Source: Gardnerella vaginalis (GTDB taxonomy: Bacteria > Actinomycetota > Actinomycetes > Actinomycetales > Bifidobacteriaceae). From it: 64,000 nucleotides of DNA. Every line of letters starts with the position of its first letter. Within the stretch, counting starts at the first letter, position 1. The position numbers were made by a program, and so were the translations under genes. Positions 18,244-28,004 of the stretch are shown here, piece after piece. The stretch lies in contig CAMPUL010000001.1 of assembly GCA_946997215.1 (NCBI GenBank), positions 22,592-86,591 on the forward strand, given 5' to 3'. The notes below the pieces were generated by a model. The model saw nothing but the letters and a program-made list of their open reading frames with translations, had not been told where the DNA came from and did no database searches.

Positions 18244-19038
18244 CTATTTTTCCGCCACTTTTGTAGCCGCGCCAGATCCCAAAACGTGCTTCAACGGGTT
18301 TGGAACAGATACGTCTGGTCTTCTTAAATAAAGTGGTTCAATAACGTCTTTTTGACTTGCGCACAACTTAAATATCTCTAATCCTTTTACGCCTAAATCA
18401 AGAGCACTCACTTCGGTAATTAAGCATATATTCTCGATTTTCTTCCAATCTTCAGCGTATTTTTTAGCACCATGACCTGCAACGCAAACGCAATAATCGC
18501 AAATATTATTTGATTCAAAATATTGATTTACTCTATCAACAATATTTGCAGGATAATCAATATCCATTTCTATTACTGCGCAACCACTATCGTCGTATAA
18601 ACTCATATAAACTTGGCGTCTTCTAGCGTCATTTAACGAAAGAACATACGTGTGTTTAGCTACGCAAGATTCATTATTTTCGACTATTTCACTATTAGAG
18701 ATAACGCCATTTTTAAGCGATTCTTCAAAAGCTCCAGAACGAATCATTAAACTTTGCGCAATCAAACTGTTGCATCCTAGAATCTTTGCGTTATTCGCAA
18801 AAGCAATCGCCTTAGCAGCAACTAGTCCAGCTCGTAAACCAGTAAAAGGAGCAGGGCCTACTCCAACTACAATCTCATCTATTTGATTAAGCTCTAGTCC
18901 AGCATTTTTTACAGCAAAATCAATGTTTACTTGCAATCTTTCAACATGAGTGCGAGAATCCGTTTCTATTATCGGATTATGCCCCACAACTCCAACTGTT
19001 GAACCGTACGACGTGTCTATAATCAGCGTATTGCTCAT
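18244..19038 (-). CDS. tsaB: tRNA threonylcarbamoyladenosine biosynthesis protein TsaB
   Basis: Inactive Kae1 paralogue that dimerises with TsaD in t6A synthesis. It starts LIIDTSYGSTVGVVG, and IDEIVVGVGPAPFTGLRAGL is the signature segment. The C terminus PLYLRRPDV is also typical. The ATG at 19038 has AAGGA 6 nt upstream and is preferred to the ATG at 19044. The middle region (about residues 100-140) is more divergent than usual. Confidence 0.92.
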   Translation of the reverse strand: MSNTLIIDTSYGSTVGVVGHNPIIETDSRTHVERLQVNIDFAVKNAGLELNQIDEIVVGVGPAPFTGLRAGLVAAKAIAFANNAKILGCNSLIAQSLMIRSGAFEESLKNGVISNSEIVENNESCVAKHTYVLSLNDARRRQVYMSLYDDSGCAVIEMDIDYPANIVDRVNQYFESNNICDYCVCVAGHGAKKYAEDWKKIENICLITEVSALDLGVKGLEIFKLCASQKDVIEPLYLRRPDVSVPNPLKHVLGSGAATKVAEK

Positions 19039-19076
19039 TTTCATTCCTTAAATTGACTAACCAATTTAGCTTACTC

Positions 19077-19646
19077 TTAATCAAGAATTTTTAAGCGATC
19101 GCACCAGTCTCCCCCAACTGGAACAAGCGTTACAACGCGATTTCCTTCGCTCGTAAACTCATTTGATTCGCCTTTATCAATCGGCCTATCAATATGAACT
19201 TCAAGACGAACATTTGCAAGAACGCCTGCCATTTGCTCTCCCCATTCCATAAGCACAACAGTTCCATCTCCTGGCTCTTCCAAAGCTTCGTCTAATCCAA
19301 GTGATTCAAGCTCATCTAAAAGCCTAGAAACAGTGTCTTGCCCTGGAGCGTAATCTTTTCCACCAAGCCTGTACGCGTCTACATGAATAAGATTTGCAAC
19401 TTTTCCATTAGAAAACGTGCCTTTAAGCTCTCTAGCAATAGTAAAAGTTGGGGAAACTATTGGCTCTTTTATTGCTAAGCCTTTACCAAATCCTTTAGCA
19501 AACGTTGTTTTTCCAGCACCAAGAGGACCAGAAAGCAAAATAACGTCTGTTTCATGCACTATTTTTGCGATTGATTCTCCAAGATCTTGCATACACGAAT
19601 CACTTGGAATCACAAGCTTTTTAATATTATGATTTTCCAAAATCAC
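19077..19646 (-). CDS. tsaE: tRNA threonylcarbamoyladenosine biosynthesis ATPase TsaE
   Basis: Small P-loop ATPase that cycles the TsaBD complex. The Walker A is GPLGAGKTTFAKG and the Walker-B/switch part is HVDAYRLGG; VVLMEWGEQM is the family's C-terminal motif. The 189 residues are normal for actinobacteria. The start appears to be GTG at 19646 with a weak GAAAG upstream. It is the first gene of tsaE-tsaB-rimI-tsaD, 46 bp downstream of holA. Confidence 0.93.
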   Translation of the reverse strand: MILENHNIKKLVIPSDSCMQDLGESIAKIVHETDVILLSGPLGAGKTTFAKGFGKGLAIKEPIVSPTFTIARELKGTFSNGKVANLIHVDAYRLGGKDYAPGQDTVSRLLDELESLGLDEALEEPGDGTVVLMEWGEQMAGVLANVRLEVHIDRPIDKGESNEFTSEGNRVVTLVPVGGDWCDRLKILD

Positions 19647-19692
19647 ACACTTTCAATTTAATCTAATTTAATTCAATTTAATTTGATTTAAT

Positions 19693-20676
19693 TTAACGAC
19701 CGCGCAAAGCAATCATGCTAATGCATTTTTCTAAAGCGTAATCAGCATCGCTTGTTCCGCCTTTGCATTGCTCATCGGCCCATGCTAAACACATAAAACA
19801 CTTACGAATCCCATTCTCACTCCATCCACCTAAATCTCTCATAGCCATTTTTAACGCCCACGGATTCACTTTTGCTTGCGCGTTAGAAATTTCTCCGTTT
19901 TTAACTGCTATAGCTTTTGCGATTATGCGCATTTTTACAGCCAAAGCTCCAATCAACGCTATAGGGTCAACGCCTTGCAAAACCGCTCTTCTTGCAGCAA
20001 GAATAGCTTGACCCGCGTTTCCTTGTGCAGCTTTATCTGCTACAAAAAATCCAGTTACTTGCGGATCCGATATTAAGTATTGGTCAACTATTTTTAGCGT
20101 TATTGGGTTATCTTCAAAATCAAAACAAAGCTGAGAACAAAGAGACGCCAACTGGTCGGTTTTCCCGCCTAAGACTTCTACAATTCGCGCAGCTGCTGCA
20201 GGCTCTACTGTGCGATTTTGTCTTTCAAAAAGACTTAGAACAAAATTCAATCTTGCATCATCTTTTTTAAGATCTGGAACAGTTATTTTATTTGCTCCAA
20301 CTTTTTCTAGCTTTGTAACGATTGACTTTCCTTTAACACCACCTTCGTGACGTGCAATAACCCAGCAATCGTTTTCATTAGATTTTACATTAGATTTAGA
20401 TTTACTAGCGCAAAACTCTATTATTGCTTCGACTAAATCTTCATTAGCTTGTTCAAGATTATTAATAACAACAATTGTTCCACTAGAAAAAAGTGATGGG
20501 CCTGTAGCAGTTATAAAAGCATATTTATCGGCATTCAAAGCGTCTAAATTTACAACATCTGCATCTGGGCATGAGCCTAATATGCGCGTTTTTAAGTCGC
20601 GAGCGTTCAAATCATTCAAATACGCATCCCCACCAACTACAATCGTAAGTGGCGCAAAGTTCTTTAACGTTTGCAT
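19693..20676 (-). CDS. holA: DNA polymerase III, delta subunit
   Basis: Clamp-loader subunit that opens the beta sliding clamp. The 327-residue length and the order of an N-terminal AAA-like domain without a P-loop (LTIVVGGDAYLNDL...), FEDNPITLKIVDQYL and the C-terminal helical collar (IALIGALAVKMRIIAKA) fit HolA. Location directly downstream of comEC is the common bacterial arrangement. AAGGGG lies 5 nt before the ATG. A short insert (SKSNVKSNEND) is species-specific low complexity. Confidence 0.9.
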   Translation of the reverse strand: MQTLKNFAPLTIVVGGDAYLNDLNARDLKTRILGSCPDADVVNLDALNADKYAFITATGPSLFSSGTIVVINNLEQANEDLVEAIIEFCASKSKSNVKSNENDCWVIARHEGGVKGKSIVTKLEKVGANKITVPDLKKDDARLNFVLSLFERQNRTVEPAAAARIVEVLGGKTDQLASLCSQLCFDFEDNPITLKIVDQYLISDPQVTGFFVADKAAQGNAGQAILAARRAVLQGVDPIALIGALAVKMRIIAKAIAVKNGEISNAQAKVNPWALKMAMRDLGGWSENGIRKCFMCLAWADEQCKGGTSDADYALEKCISMIALRGR

Positions 20677-20855
20677 ACGTACCCCTTAATGCTAATGTTT
20701 TGCAACTCAATGCTAATATTTGCAAGCTAGCTAATCAAATCTACTATTAATTCGATTATTTTTAGCTATTTAACACATCTAATAATTGTACAAACTATAC
20801 AAAACTTAAGATGATTGACTATAAAAATTGCTCAAAATCATAACTTGCACAAAAA

Positions 20856-22658
20856 TCATTCAAAAAGCTTAATCGAATCATCTACAAGATGCTTAAAGCG
20901 ATTTGACTTTGCTTGAGCGTAAATCTTAAACGAATTATAAAACTCTTTATTTTTAAGATACTTATTAATAAAAAATGCACACAAAAATACGCTAAATTCA
21001 ACCGACCACGCAAGCCACGCACCTAATGGCCCTGAAACCCATGGAATAACTCCGATTTGTAAATCTCCAAGATTCCAAGCGCAATTTGCCATAACGCCTG
21101 TTCCAATAGAAGAAATATTAGCGAAAAATAGCGCAATCGAGTAATTCCAGCACGAGCAAACAAGCGACAATAGCCCAAAAATCGTTGCAAAATCAACAAA
21201 AGGAGCAACAATCAAGTTCGCTATAATAGATATAAAAGAAACTTGAGGTTGCATTAATATTTGCACAGGAAGCGTAAAACATTGAGCACACAATGTAATA
21301 CTTAATGCGCTTGCAATACTAGACGGCATATATCTTAAAAAGATTCTTCTTAAAGGCATTCCACAAACAATTATTCCAAAAGTAGCGCACACAGAAAGCG
21401 CAAACGCATAATCCCACGCAAACTTAGGGCAAACAAATAAAACACCTATAACAGTTAAGCTTAATGCGCTAGCCGATTGATATGCTCTAGAAAGTAAAAA
21501 TGCGATTGAACAAATAATGCCCATTATAAGTGCGCGTAAAACCGAAGCAGATGGGTAAACAATAAGTGCTAAAGAAACATTTCCCAGTATTTCAAAGAGC
21601 ACACACAGCCATTTTGGAGCAAGAAAATATAAGCAAACTTTACGAATCATTGCTGCAACAAGCAAAAAGTGGCCTCCAGAAACTGCCATTAAATGCATTA
21701 TTCCCGAGATCTTAAATCTTTGCTTCATTGCATTCGCATACGAGCTGTCAATTTGACTACTTTTGTCTTCATCGTCATTGCTTAAATGCTCTTGACCTAA
21801 AAGCCCTACAGTAAGTCCAGGAACTAGCATTTTACCTTGCTCACTCAAATTGCCTGTAACTTTGTAAAATTCTTTATAAAGACTGTTTAGAGCACTTGTT
21901 AAAAACCCAGATTTTTCAATCACTTTCAACGAATGGACTTGATTTTTGCTAGATTTATCTTCATTACTAAACTTATATTTATCTTTTTTACTAGCTTTAG
22001 GAATTTGAATTTCTACATTATTTGCTCCAAATTTTGAGATACCAATCTTTGCAAAACTGCTAATCGTATAGCCGTAATTAATTGCTTTACAATCTGGATT
22101 AAAAGCGTAAAGTTTTGCGCTTGCAAAACTCACATGTTTTTGCATAACTTGATTTTTATCTTCTGTTTCAGCACTTTTAACGCTTACATTAGCTACACAA
22201 TCTCCTCTAAAAGAAGGAGATGTTCTTAAAGGAGACGTTATTTTCATAACCACTTTAACGCTTTTAGAATCGAGCCTTTTATTACCATCATAGCTTTGAG
22301 CGCTTCTAGCACTTGCGCTTTTAATAACAGAAAAAACAGGATCTAGCTCTTCTAAGCATTGCGTAATCGAACAAATCATAAATGAAGCTAAAAATGCGCA
22401 CATAATCGCATAAAAAGTTTGCTTGTATTTGATTATTTCTAAGCGCCTCAAAAATGTAATTTTAAACATGCCATTAGCAAATACGCAATAAAAACATGCA
22501 GCAACAAACGCAAAAGTGGCAAATATTGTATACGCTAAAACTTGATTACTTTTGCATATAAATCTTGCATACAAGCATCCAAACCACATTGCAAAAGCAA
22601 TTGGAACAAGTCTAAAATCCTTGTTTCCATTTTCAAAATTCCAATAAAATTCTTCCAT
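20856..22658 (-). CDS. comEC: ComEC/Rec2-type DNA uptake channel, no metallo-beta-lactamase domain
   Basis: Polytopic membrane protein of the competence channel that takes up single-stranded DNA. Three N-terminal hydrophobic segments are followed by a soluble OB-like region (about 95-270), then the competence core starting near LMAVSGGHFLLVAAM with about eight membrane helices. The protein ends after the last helix with KSNRFKHLVDDSIKLFE and lacks the C-terminal HxHxDH metallo-beta-lactamase domain found in many ComEC proteins. At 600 residues it is therefore the short form. It follows comEA by 51 bp and precedes holA, the usual order. Confidence 0.9.
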   Translation of the reverse strand: MEEFYWNFENGNKDFRLVPIAFAMWFGCLYARFICKSNQVLAYTIFATFAFVAACFYCVFANGMFKITFLRRLEIIKYKQTFYAIMCAFLASFMICSITQCLEELDPVFSVIKSASARSAQSYDGNKRLDSKSVKVVMKITSPLRTSPSFRGDCVANVSVKSAETEDKNQVMQKHVSFASAKLYAFNPDCKAINYGYTISSFAKIGISKFGANNVEIQIPKASKKDKYKFSNEDKSSKNQVHSLKVIEKSGFLTSALNSLYKEFYKVTGNLSEQGKMLVPGLTVGLLGQEHLSNDDEDKSSQIDSSYANAMKQRFKISGIMHLMAVSGGHFLLVAAMIRKVCLYFLAPKWLCVLFEILGNVSLALIVYPSASVLRALIMGIICSIAFLLSRAYQSASALSLTVIGVLFVCPKFAWDYAFALSVCATFGIIVCGMPLRRIFLRYMPSSIASALSITLCAQCFTLPVQILMQPQVSFISIIANLIVAPFVDFATIFGLLSLVCSCWNYSIALFFANISSIGTGVMANCAWNLGDLQIGVIPWVSGPLGAWLAWSVEFSVFLCAFFINKYLKNKEFYNSFKIYAQAKSNRFKHLVDDSIKLFE

Positions 22659-22709
22659 TTTACGCCTTAAAGAACAAAGTTATAAAACAAACATATAGAT
22701 AAACGATTC

Positions 22710-23615
22710 TTAACCAACACAAATCATCGATTTAATCTTTGCAAAAGTTTTCGGACCAATTCCATTGACTTGCATAAGATCTTCTACACGATTAAAAACG
22801 CGAACTTTTTTACGCATATCTAATATTCTTTGAGCCATTTTTGGCCCTATGCCTTTTATTGCTTGCAATTCTTCCGATCCAGCACTGTTTATATTTATGC
22901 ATTCACTTTTATTTTGAATATTTTTGCTTCTATTTTGACTATATTCACTCTTATTTTTTTCAATCAAATCTTGATTTTTGCTAACACTTTCAACGCTTTC
23001 TTCATCTTTTTTTAACTCACTTTTATGTTTAGCGCTCACTTTTGATTTATTATTTGATTCGTCTTTTATTCCATCTTTTGATTTATCATTTGATTCGTCT
23101 TTACCATCATTTTTACCGTCGCCTTTAGCATCTGACTTATTGTAAAAATCAACTTGCTTATTAGAATGGTCTTTTGATTTTGCGCTAGCGTTATATGCAT
23201 AAACCTTGCTATAAGTTGCATATTGACTTATTAACATTGTTAAACTACAAGATAAACAAACAACTAGAATCAGCATTATTGCTAAAACATGAGCAGGCTT
23301 TATAGCCAATCTAACATGATTCTTCACTCTTGCTTCGTTGCGCTTATTAAAATCATCAACTTTTAATGAAGAACTATTAGCATTAGCAGCAAGGTCTTTC
23401 AAAGCGAGCGCACGTTCTTTAGTTTCGCTATCTAAAACGCAAGTTTTATAGTCTAAAACATTCAAATCATTAACATTCAAATCATCTTTTTCATGCTGTA
23501 AATCTCTATCCTCGCTATATGAATCACTAATATCACTGCTTTCTGAACTAACATAATTGTTCAACCCACTAATCGCATCAAGCCTTTCCAAAACATTACG
23601 ACTCGTTTTATGCAC
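22710..23615 (-). CDS. comEA: ComEA-type DNA-binding protein with a long charged linker
   Basis: Membrane-anchored DNA receptor of the uptake system. One transmembrane segment (about residues 107-127, VLAIMLILVVCLSCSLTML) is followed by roughly 110 residues of Lys/Ser/Asp/Asn repeats (KSKDGIKDESNNKSK and similar) and a C-terminal helix-hairpin-helix pair, INSAGSEELQAIKGIGPKMA and VNGIGPKTFAKI. The SLBB domain that often sits between membrane and HhH is not visible; the linker replaces it. The start is GTG with an excellent AAGGAGG upstream. Confidence 0.9.
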   Translation of the reverse strand: MHKTSRNVLERLDAISGLNNYVSSESSDISDSYSEDRDLQHEKDDLNVNDLNVLDYKTCVLDSETKERALALKDLAANANSSSLKVDDFNKRNEARVKNHVRLAIKPAHVLAIMLILVVCLSCSLTMLISQYATYSKVYAYNASAKSKDHSNKQVDFYNKSDAKGDGKNDGKDESNDKSKDGIKDESNNKSKVSAKHKSELKKDEESVESVSKNQDLIEKNKSEYSQNRSKNIQNKSECININSAGSEELQAIKGIGPKMAQRILDMRKKVRVFNRVEDLMQVNGIGPKTFAKIKSMICVG

Positions 23616-23655
23616 CTTTAACCACCTCCTTTTGCTATTTAATAATCATTCATAA

Positions 23656-23702
23656 AAAAAAAGATGCTTACCTCCACTATTAAATGAAGATAAGCATCTT
23701 TC
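23656..23702 (-). terminator. rho-independent terminator of leuS
   Basis: A perfect 11-bp stem, AAAGATGCTTA (23660-23670) against TAAGCATCTTT (23691-23701), with a 20-nt loop. On the minus strand it is followed by nine U residues, ending the leuS transcript before comEA. Confidence 0.85.
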
Positions 23703-23715
23703 AAGTAAAATTAAC

Positions 23716-23734
23716 CAATGTGGTTAAAGGCTAT
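23716..23734. repeat. 19-bp word shared with position 33451
   Basis: CAATGTGGTTAAAGGCTAT lies here, just downstream of leuS, and again at 33451-33469. Here it forms an inverted repeat with the preceding bases (TTAACCA-ATG-TGGTTAA). Confidence 0.75.
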
Positions 23735-23757
23735 TTTGCCTAGAAAACATTGAGTTT

Positions 23758-26742
23758 TCAGCTTTCGTCTGGCACAATAGACACAATCTTTGGAGCCTTC
23801 ACAATTACCTTGCGCGGAGCTTTACCGCCCAAGCGATCAGCAACAGCTTCCAACGCAAGCTTTTCAAGCTCGCTAGCATCAATATTCGGGTCAACTTCAA
23901 GCTTTGCGCGAACTTTGCCCTTGATTTGCACAACAGCTGTAACAGTATCCTCACCAACATAGCGAGAATCTGCAACAGGCCAATTTGCGTGAGCAATCGA
24001 CTTAGTATGCCCAAGCTTGCTCCACATTTCTTCGCAAATATGCGGAGCAATTGGAGAAAGCATAAGAACAAGCGGCTCAACTGCTGCGCGAGGCACGCTA
24101 GGCAAAGACGTTAAGTGGTTATTCAACACAATCAGCTTAGCGATTGCAGTGTTTGGACGCATTGCTTCCATTTCTACAGTCACTTGCGCAATCGTGTTGT
24201 TAAGAAGCTTAAGCGTCTTTTCGTCGAGCGCATCTTCTGTTACTACGCAAGCGCCAGTTTCTTCGTTAACAACGTTACGCCACAAGCGTTGCAAGAATCT
24301 CATACCGCCAACAACATTGCGCGTATTCCACGGGCGAGACTCAGAAAGTGGACCCATACTCATTTCGTACAAACGGAACGTATCTGCACCGTAGTTTTCG
24401 TACATGTAGTCTGGGGTCACAATATTCTTTAGGCTCTTGCCCATCTTTCCAAACTCGCGATTCACAGCCTCGCCGTGCCACGTAAATGTTGACTCTCCAG
24501 CACCGTTATTAGCTACTTCCTCAACCTCATCAGCTGGCACATACTGTCCGCGCTCATCCGTGTAAGCGTAAGCTTGAATCATGCCCTGATTAAACAAGCG
24601 ATGGAATGGCTCAGCAGAATCCACATAACCCAAATCGTAAAGCGCTTTATGCCAGAATCGCGAGTAAAGCAAGTGCAAAACTGCGTGCTCTACGCCACCA
24701 ACATAAAGGTCAACGCCGCCAGAAACATGCTCTTTACCAGGACGATTCGTACCCATCCAATAGTCGTATTCGTCGCTGTCAACCATATGCTCAGCGTCGT
24801 TTGGATCCAAATAACGCATGTAATACCAGCATGAACCAGCCCAATTTGGCATAGTGTTGGTGTCTCGATAGTAGGTTTTTACGCCGTCACCAAGATCGAG
24901 CTGAACTTTAACCCAATCATCATTTCGACTCAATGGCGCTTCTGGCTCCGAGTTTGCATCGTCTGGAGCATAAGTCTTTGGCTGATAGTCTGGAACATCT
25001 GGCAAAGCAATCGGAAGCTCACTATCTGGAACTAAATGAGCAACACCATCCTCGTCATAAACGATTGGGAAAGGCTCACCCCAGTAGCGCTGCCTAGAGA
25101 ACAGCCAGTCGCGAAGTCTGTAAGAAACCTTGCCAACGCCTACGCCTGCTGCTTCAAGCCAAGTCGTAACTTTTTTAATAGCTTCATCTACGCGCAAACC
25201 GTTAATAGACAAGGCGTCGCCAAGCTTATGAGTATGCTCAACAGAAGAGTTAATAACAATTCCATCGTGAGAAACAAATGGAGCTTTGCCATCATAATCT
25301 TCTAGCTTTTCACCAGAATCAGGCAAAGGCTCAACAGTGTAAATCACAGGCAAGCCGAAAGCTTTAGCAAAATCATAATCGCGCTGATCGCCGCCAGGAA
25401 CTGCCATAATTGCGCCAGTGCCGTAACCCATAAGCACGTAGTCAGCAGTAAACAGCGGAAGCTTTGCACCAGTTACGGGATTAATTGCATAAAGACCAGT
25501 AAACAAGCCTGTTTTTGCTCCAGCATCTTCCGTGCGATCTTTAGCAGTCTTTGCACGAGCTTTAGCTTGGTACTCTGCCAATCCTTCTTTAAGATTTGCG
25601 TAGCCACCCTTCCAACTTTCTGGAACGTTTGCACTCCAGGCTTCTGGAATATGCTCAAGAATCGGATGATCTACAGAAACAACAGCAAAAGTAGTACCAA
25701 AAAGCGTGTCTGGACGAGTTGTGTACACTTCCAAATCGCGAGTTTCGCCATCCGCACACGGCACTTCAAAATGCACGGATGCACCGTGAGATTCGCCAAT
25801 CCAGTTTCTCTGCATAAGCTTAACTTTTTCTGGCCAATCAATCGTATTCAAATCTTCAACCAAACGATGCGCATAAGCTGTAATTCGCATAGACCATTGA
25901 CGAAGATTGCGCTGGAATACTGGGAAGTTTCCACGCTCAGATTTGCCTTCTGCAGTAACTTCCTCGTTTGCAAGCACAGTTCCCAATCCTGGGCACCAAT
26001 TTACAGGAGATTTAGAAATGTAAGCAATACGGAAGTCATTCAAAACGTCTGCTTGTTCTACTTTGCTAAGCTCTTCCCACTTTTTGCCTGCGAAACCAGG
26101 AATTTCGCGCTTTGCGCTCTTAAACTCATCAACAAGCTCACAAATTGGACGAGCGGAACCCTTTCCGCCATCTTTGCGCACAAAATCAGGGTTATACCAA
26201 GCGTCGTAGAGCTTTGAGAAAATCCATTGTGTCCAACGAACGTAGTTTGTATCAATCGTTGCAAAAGACCTACGATCATCAAAACTCAAGCCCATGCGGT
26301 GCAACTGCCTGCGCATATTTGCAATATTTGCCTCGGTAGTAATGCGAGGATGCTGACCAGTTTGCACAGCGTACTGTTCTGCAGGAAGTCCAAAAGCGTC
26401 GTAGCCCATAGCATGCAAAACGTTCTCGCCCTTCATGCGGTGATATCGGCTTACAACATCCGTTGCCAAATATCCAAGAGGATGCCCAACATGCAAGCCC
26501 TTTCCAGAAGGGTACGGGAACATGTCCATTGCAAAGAAAGAAGGGCGGCCCTCAGCATTCCTGCCTTCGCCATCCCTTAAATTACCCTTAACATTAGCAG
26601 CCCAGAATGTGCCTTGCTCATCCCAGGTTTTTTGCCAGCGCTGCTCAATATCTTGTGCGAGTTGCGCATTATAACGAAAAGCTGGCTCAGCGATTGTAGC
26701 TTTATTGTCAGCTGTTGCATATTGTTGATCGTTGTCTTCCAT
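23758..26742 (-). CDS. leuS: leucyl-tRNA synthetase
   Basis: Class I synthetase that charges tRNA-Leu. Domains in order: Rossmann half with the HIGH signature as HVGHPLGY, the CP1 editing domain (TTRPDTLFG, GTGAIMAVPGGDQRD), the KMSKS loop in the form KMGKSLKN, and the anticodon-binding region. About 994 residues fits actinobacterial enzymes. I start at the ATG at 26742; the in-frame TTG six bases earlier is less likely. No good Shine-Dalgarno is seen, and there is no T-box in the short upstream region. It is a single gene closed by a strong terminator. Confidence 0.96.
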   Translation of the reverse strand: MEDNDQQYATADNKATIAEPAFRYNAQLAQDIEQRWQKTWDEQGTFWAANVKGNLRDGEGRNAEGRPSFFAMDMFPYPSGKGLHVGHPLGYLATDVVSRYHRMKGENVLHAMGYDAFGLPAEQYAVQTGQHPRITTEANIANMRRQLHRMGLSFDDRRSFATIDTNYVRWTQWIFSKLYDAWYNPDFVRKDGGKGSARPICELVDEFKSAKREIPGFAGKKWEELSKVEQADVLNDFRIAYISKSPVNWCPGLGTVLANEEVTAEGKSERGNFPVFQRNLRQWSMRITAYAHRLVEDLNTIDWPEKVKLMQRNWIGESHGASVHFEVPCADGETRDLEVYTTRPDTLFGTTFAVVSVDHPILEHIPEAWSANVPESWKGGYANLKEGLAEYQAKARAKTAKDRTEDAGAKTGLFTGLYAINPVTGAKLPLFTADYVLMGYGTGAIMAVPGGDQRDYDFAKAFGLPVIYTVEPLPDSGEKLEDYDGKAPFVSHDGIVINSSVEHTHKLGDALSINGLRVDEAIKKVTTWLEAAGVGVGKVSYRLRDWLFSRQRYWGEPFPIVYDEDGVAHLVPDSELPIALPDVPDYQPKTYAPDDANSEPEAPLSRNDDWVKVQLDLGDGVKTYYRDTNTMPNWAGSCWYYMRYLDPNDAEHMVDSDEYDYWMGTNRPGKEHVSGGVDLYVGGVEHAVLHLLYSRFWHKALYDLGYVDSAEPFHRLFNQGMIQAYAYTDERGQYVPADEVEEVANNGAGESTFTWHGEAVNREFGKMGKSLKNIVTPDYMYENYGADTFRLYEMSMGPLSESRPWNTRNVVGGMRFLQRLWRNVVNEETGACVVTEDALDEKTLKLLNNTIAQVTVEMEAMRPNTAIAKLIVLNNHLTSLPSVPRAAVEPLVLMLSPIAPHICEEMWSKLGHTKSIAHANWPVADSRYVGEDTVTAVVQIKGKVRAKLEVDPNIDASELEKLALEAVADRLGGKAPRKVIVKAPKIVSIVPDES

Positions 26743-26956
26743 AAACAAGCACTATAGCGACTCATATCGTCAATTTGCAACACTTTTTACAACTTTTAAG
26801 CATATTTTATTGTGTTTTTTGAAAGTTTTAATGCACAATTCACAAAATACTCTTATTTAGCGTTTTTTATAAAAATCATTACTACAATTGTTTTAAGAGT
26901 TTAACATAAGAATTTACTAAGAATAATAAAAACAATATGATTTAACGAGGTTAGTT

Positions 26957-27397
26957 ATGAAGGTATCAAAGAACACGCTTTTATTAATCGCATGCCTTGT
27001 ATGGGGATTTGCTGGATTTAACATTCTTAAGATTGGTGTTAGTGCATACTCAAACTTTTTATCTCCTATTAACTTCACTTTATCTTTAGCTGTTTTTGTA
27101 ATATTCCAAGTGTTTATTTTTGGAAAACTTGTTAAAAAGCATGTGTCTAGAATCAACGCTTACAAAGAAAACAAGCAATTTTTCCTTAACTTCTTTGACG
27201 TTAAATCTTTTATAATCATGGCTTTTATGATGACTTTTGGAATTGTTCTTCGTGCAACAAATATAGCTCCAGAACGCTTTATTGCCGTGTTTTATACGGG
27301 ATTAGGCTCTGCATTAGCCTTAGCAGGATTGCTTTTTGGATATCAATTTGTTAAAACTGTATGTCCGCATTACAAAAACACTCATACTATGCAATAG
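26957..27397 (+). CDS. small integral membrane protein, unknown function
   Basis: A 146-residue protein with about four hydrophobic helices (LLLIACLVWGFAGFNIL; FTLSLAVFVIFQVFIFG; FIIMAFMMTFGIVLRA; FIAVFYTGLGSALALAG). I do not recognise a family with certainty. It starts a plus-strand group in an otherwise minus-strand region and is followed 74 bp later by a DUF2871-type membrane protein. GAGG lies a few bases before the ATG. Its loops are short, so it is likely a transporter component or membrane accessory. Confidence 0.8.
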   Translation: MKVSKNTLLLIACLVWGFAGFNILKIGVSAYSNFLSPINFTLSLAVFVIFQVFIFGKLVKKHVSRINAYKENKQFFLNFFDVKSFIIMAFMMTFGIVLRATNIAPERFIAVFYTGLGSALALAGLLFGYQFVKTVCPHYKNTHTMQ

Positions 27398-27471
27398 TGC
27401 TTACAAACACCTGTAACGACATCAACATTACTAAGGAATATTTGACTATCACTCTACGTAAGGAAGTTACT

Positions 27472-27915
27472 ATGAACCATGTTATGAAACGTTATATTAA
27501 TACGTCTTTGTTGTATGCTGTCCTCGCCATGATTGGCGGCGTCTTTTATCGCGAATTTACAAAATTTAATGCTTTCCATACAAAAACTGTGCTTGCTGTA
27601 GTTCATACACACTACTTTATGCTTGGCATGGTTGTTTTTCTGTTACTCATACTATTTGAGAAAAACTTCAGTTTTAGTAACGAAAAAACTACACGAATCT
27701 TAATAACTTATCATATTGGACTCAACCTAACAGCAGTAATGATGATTACTCGTGGAATTGCACAAGTAATGCGTCTACATCTCAGTCCATCTATAGATTT
27801 TTCCATAACTGGTTTAGCAGGAATCGGACACATCCTACTTGGCGTAAGTATTGTACTAATCTTATTGCAAATTAAACGCAGCATCGCTCATTGTGCTAAT
27901 ACTTCATTAGAATAG
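27472..27915 (+). CDS. DUF2871-type membrane protein
   Basis: A 147-residue protein with four predicted helices and the recurrent segment VLAVVHTHYFMLGMVVFLL, a His-containing helix that recalls heme-binding or copper-binding membrane proteins; it resembles the DUF2871 family from memory. An upstream in-frame start would add 37 residues that look non-coding; AAGGAAG before 27472 decides the start. It follows the 26957 gene and may be co-transcribed. Function is unknown. Confidence 0.8.
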   Translation: MNHVMKRYINTSLLYAVLAMIGGVFYREFTKFNAFHTKTVLAVVHTHYFMLGMVVFLLLILFEKNFSFSNEKTTRILITYHIGLNLTAVMMITRGIAQVMRLHLSPSIDFSITGLAGIGHILLGVSIVLILLQIKRSIAHCANTSLE

Positions 27916-28004
27916 TGATGATAGGAATAATTTAGTTTATTCATAAAATATTTATTAAGTGTGTAACTATAAGCCGCATACGCTACTACATTAAGAAGGT
28001 TGCT

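Noticed and set aside
26743-26956. T-box leader for leuS
   Set aside because: The upstream region is short and AT-rich and lacks the T-box bulge and terminator/antiterminator pair.
27361-27471. 37-residue N-terminal extension of the DUF2871-type protein
   Set aside because: It overlaps the previous gene's end, does not look like coding sequence, and AAGGAAG supports the ATG at 27472.
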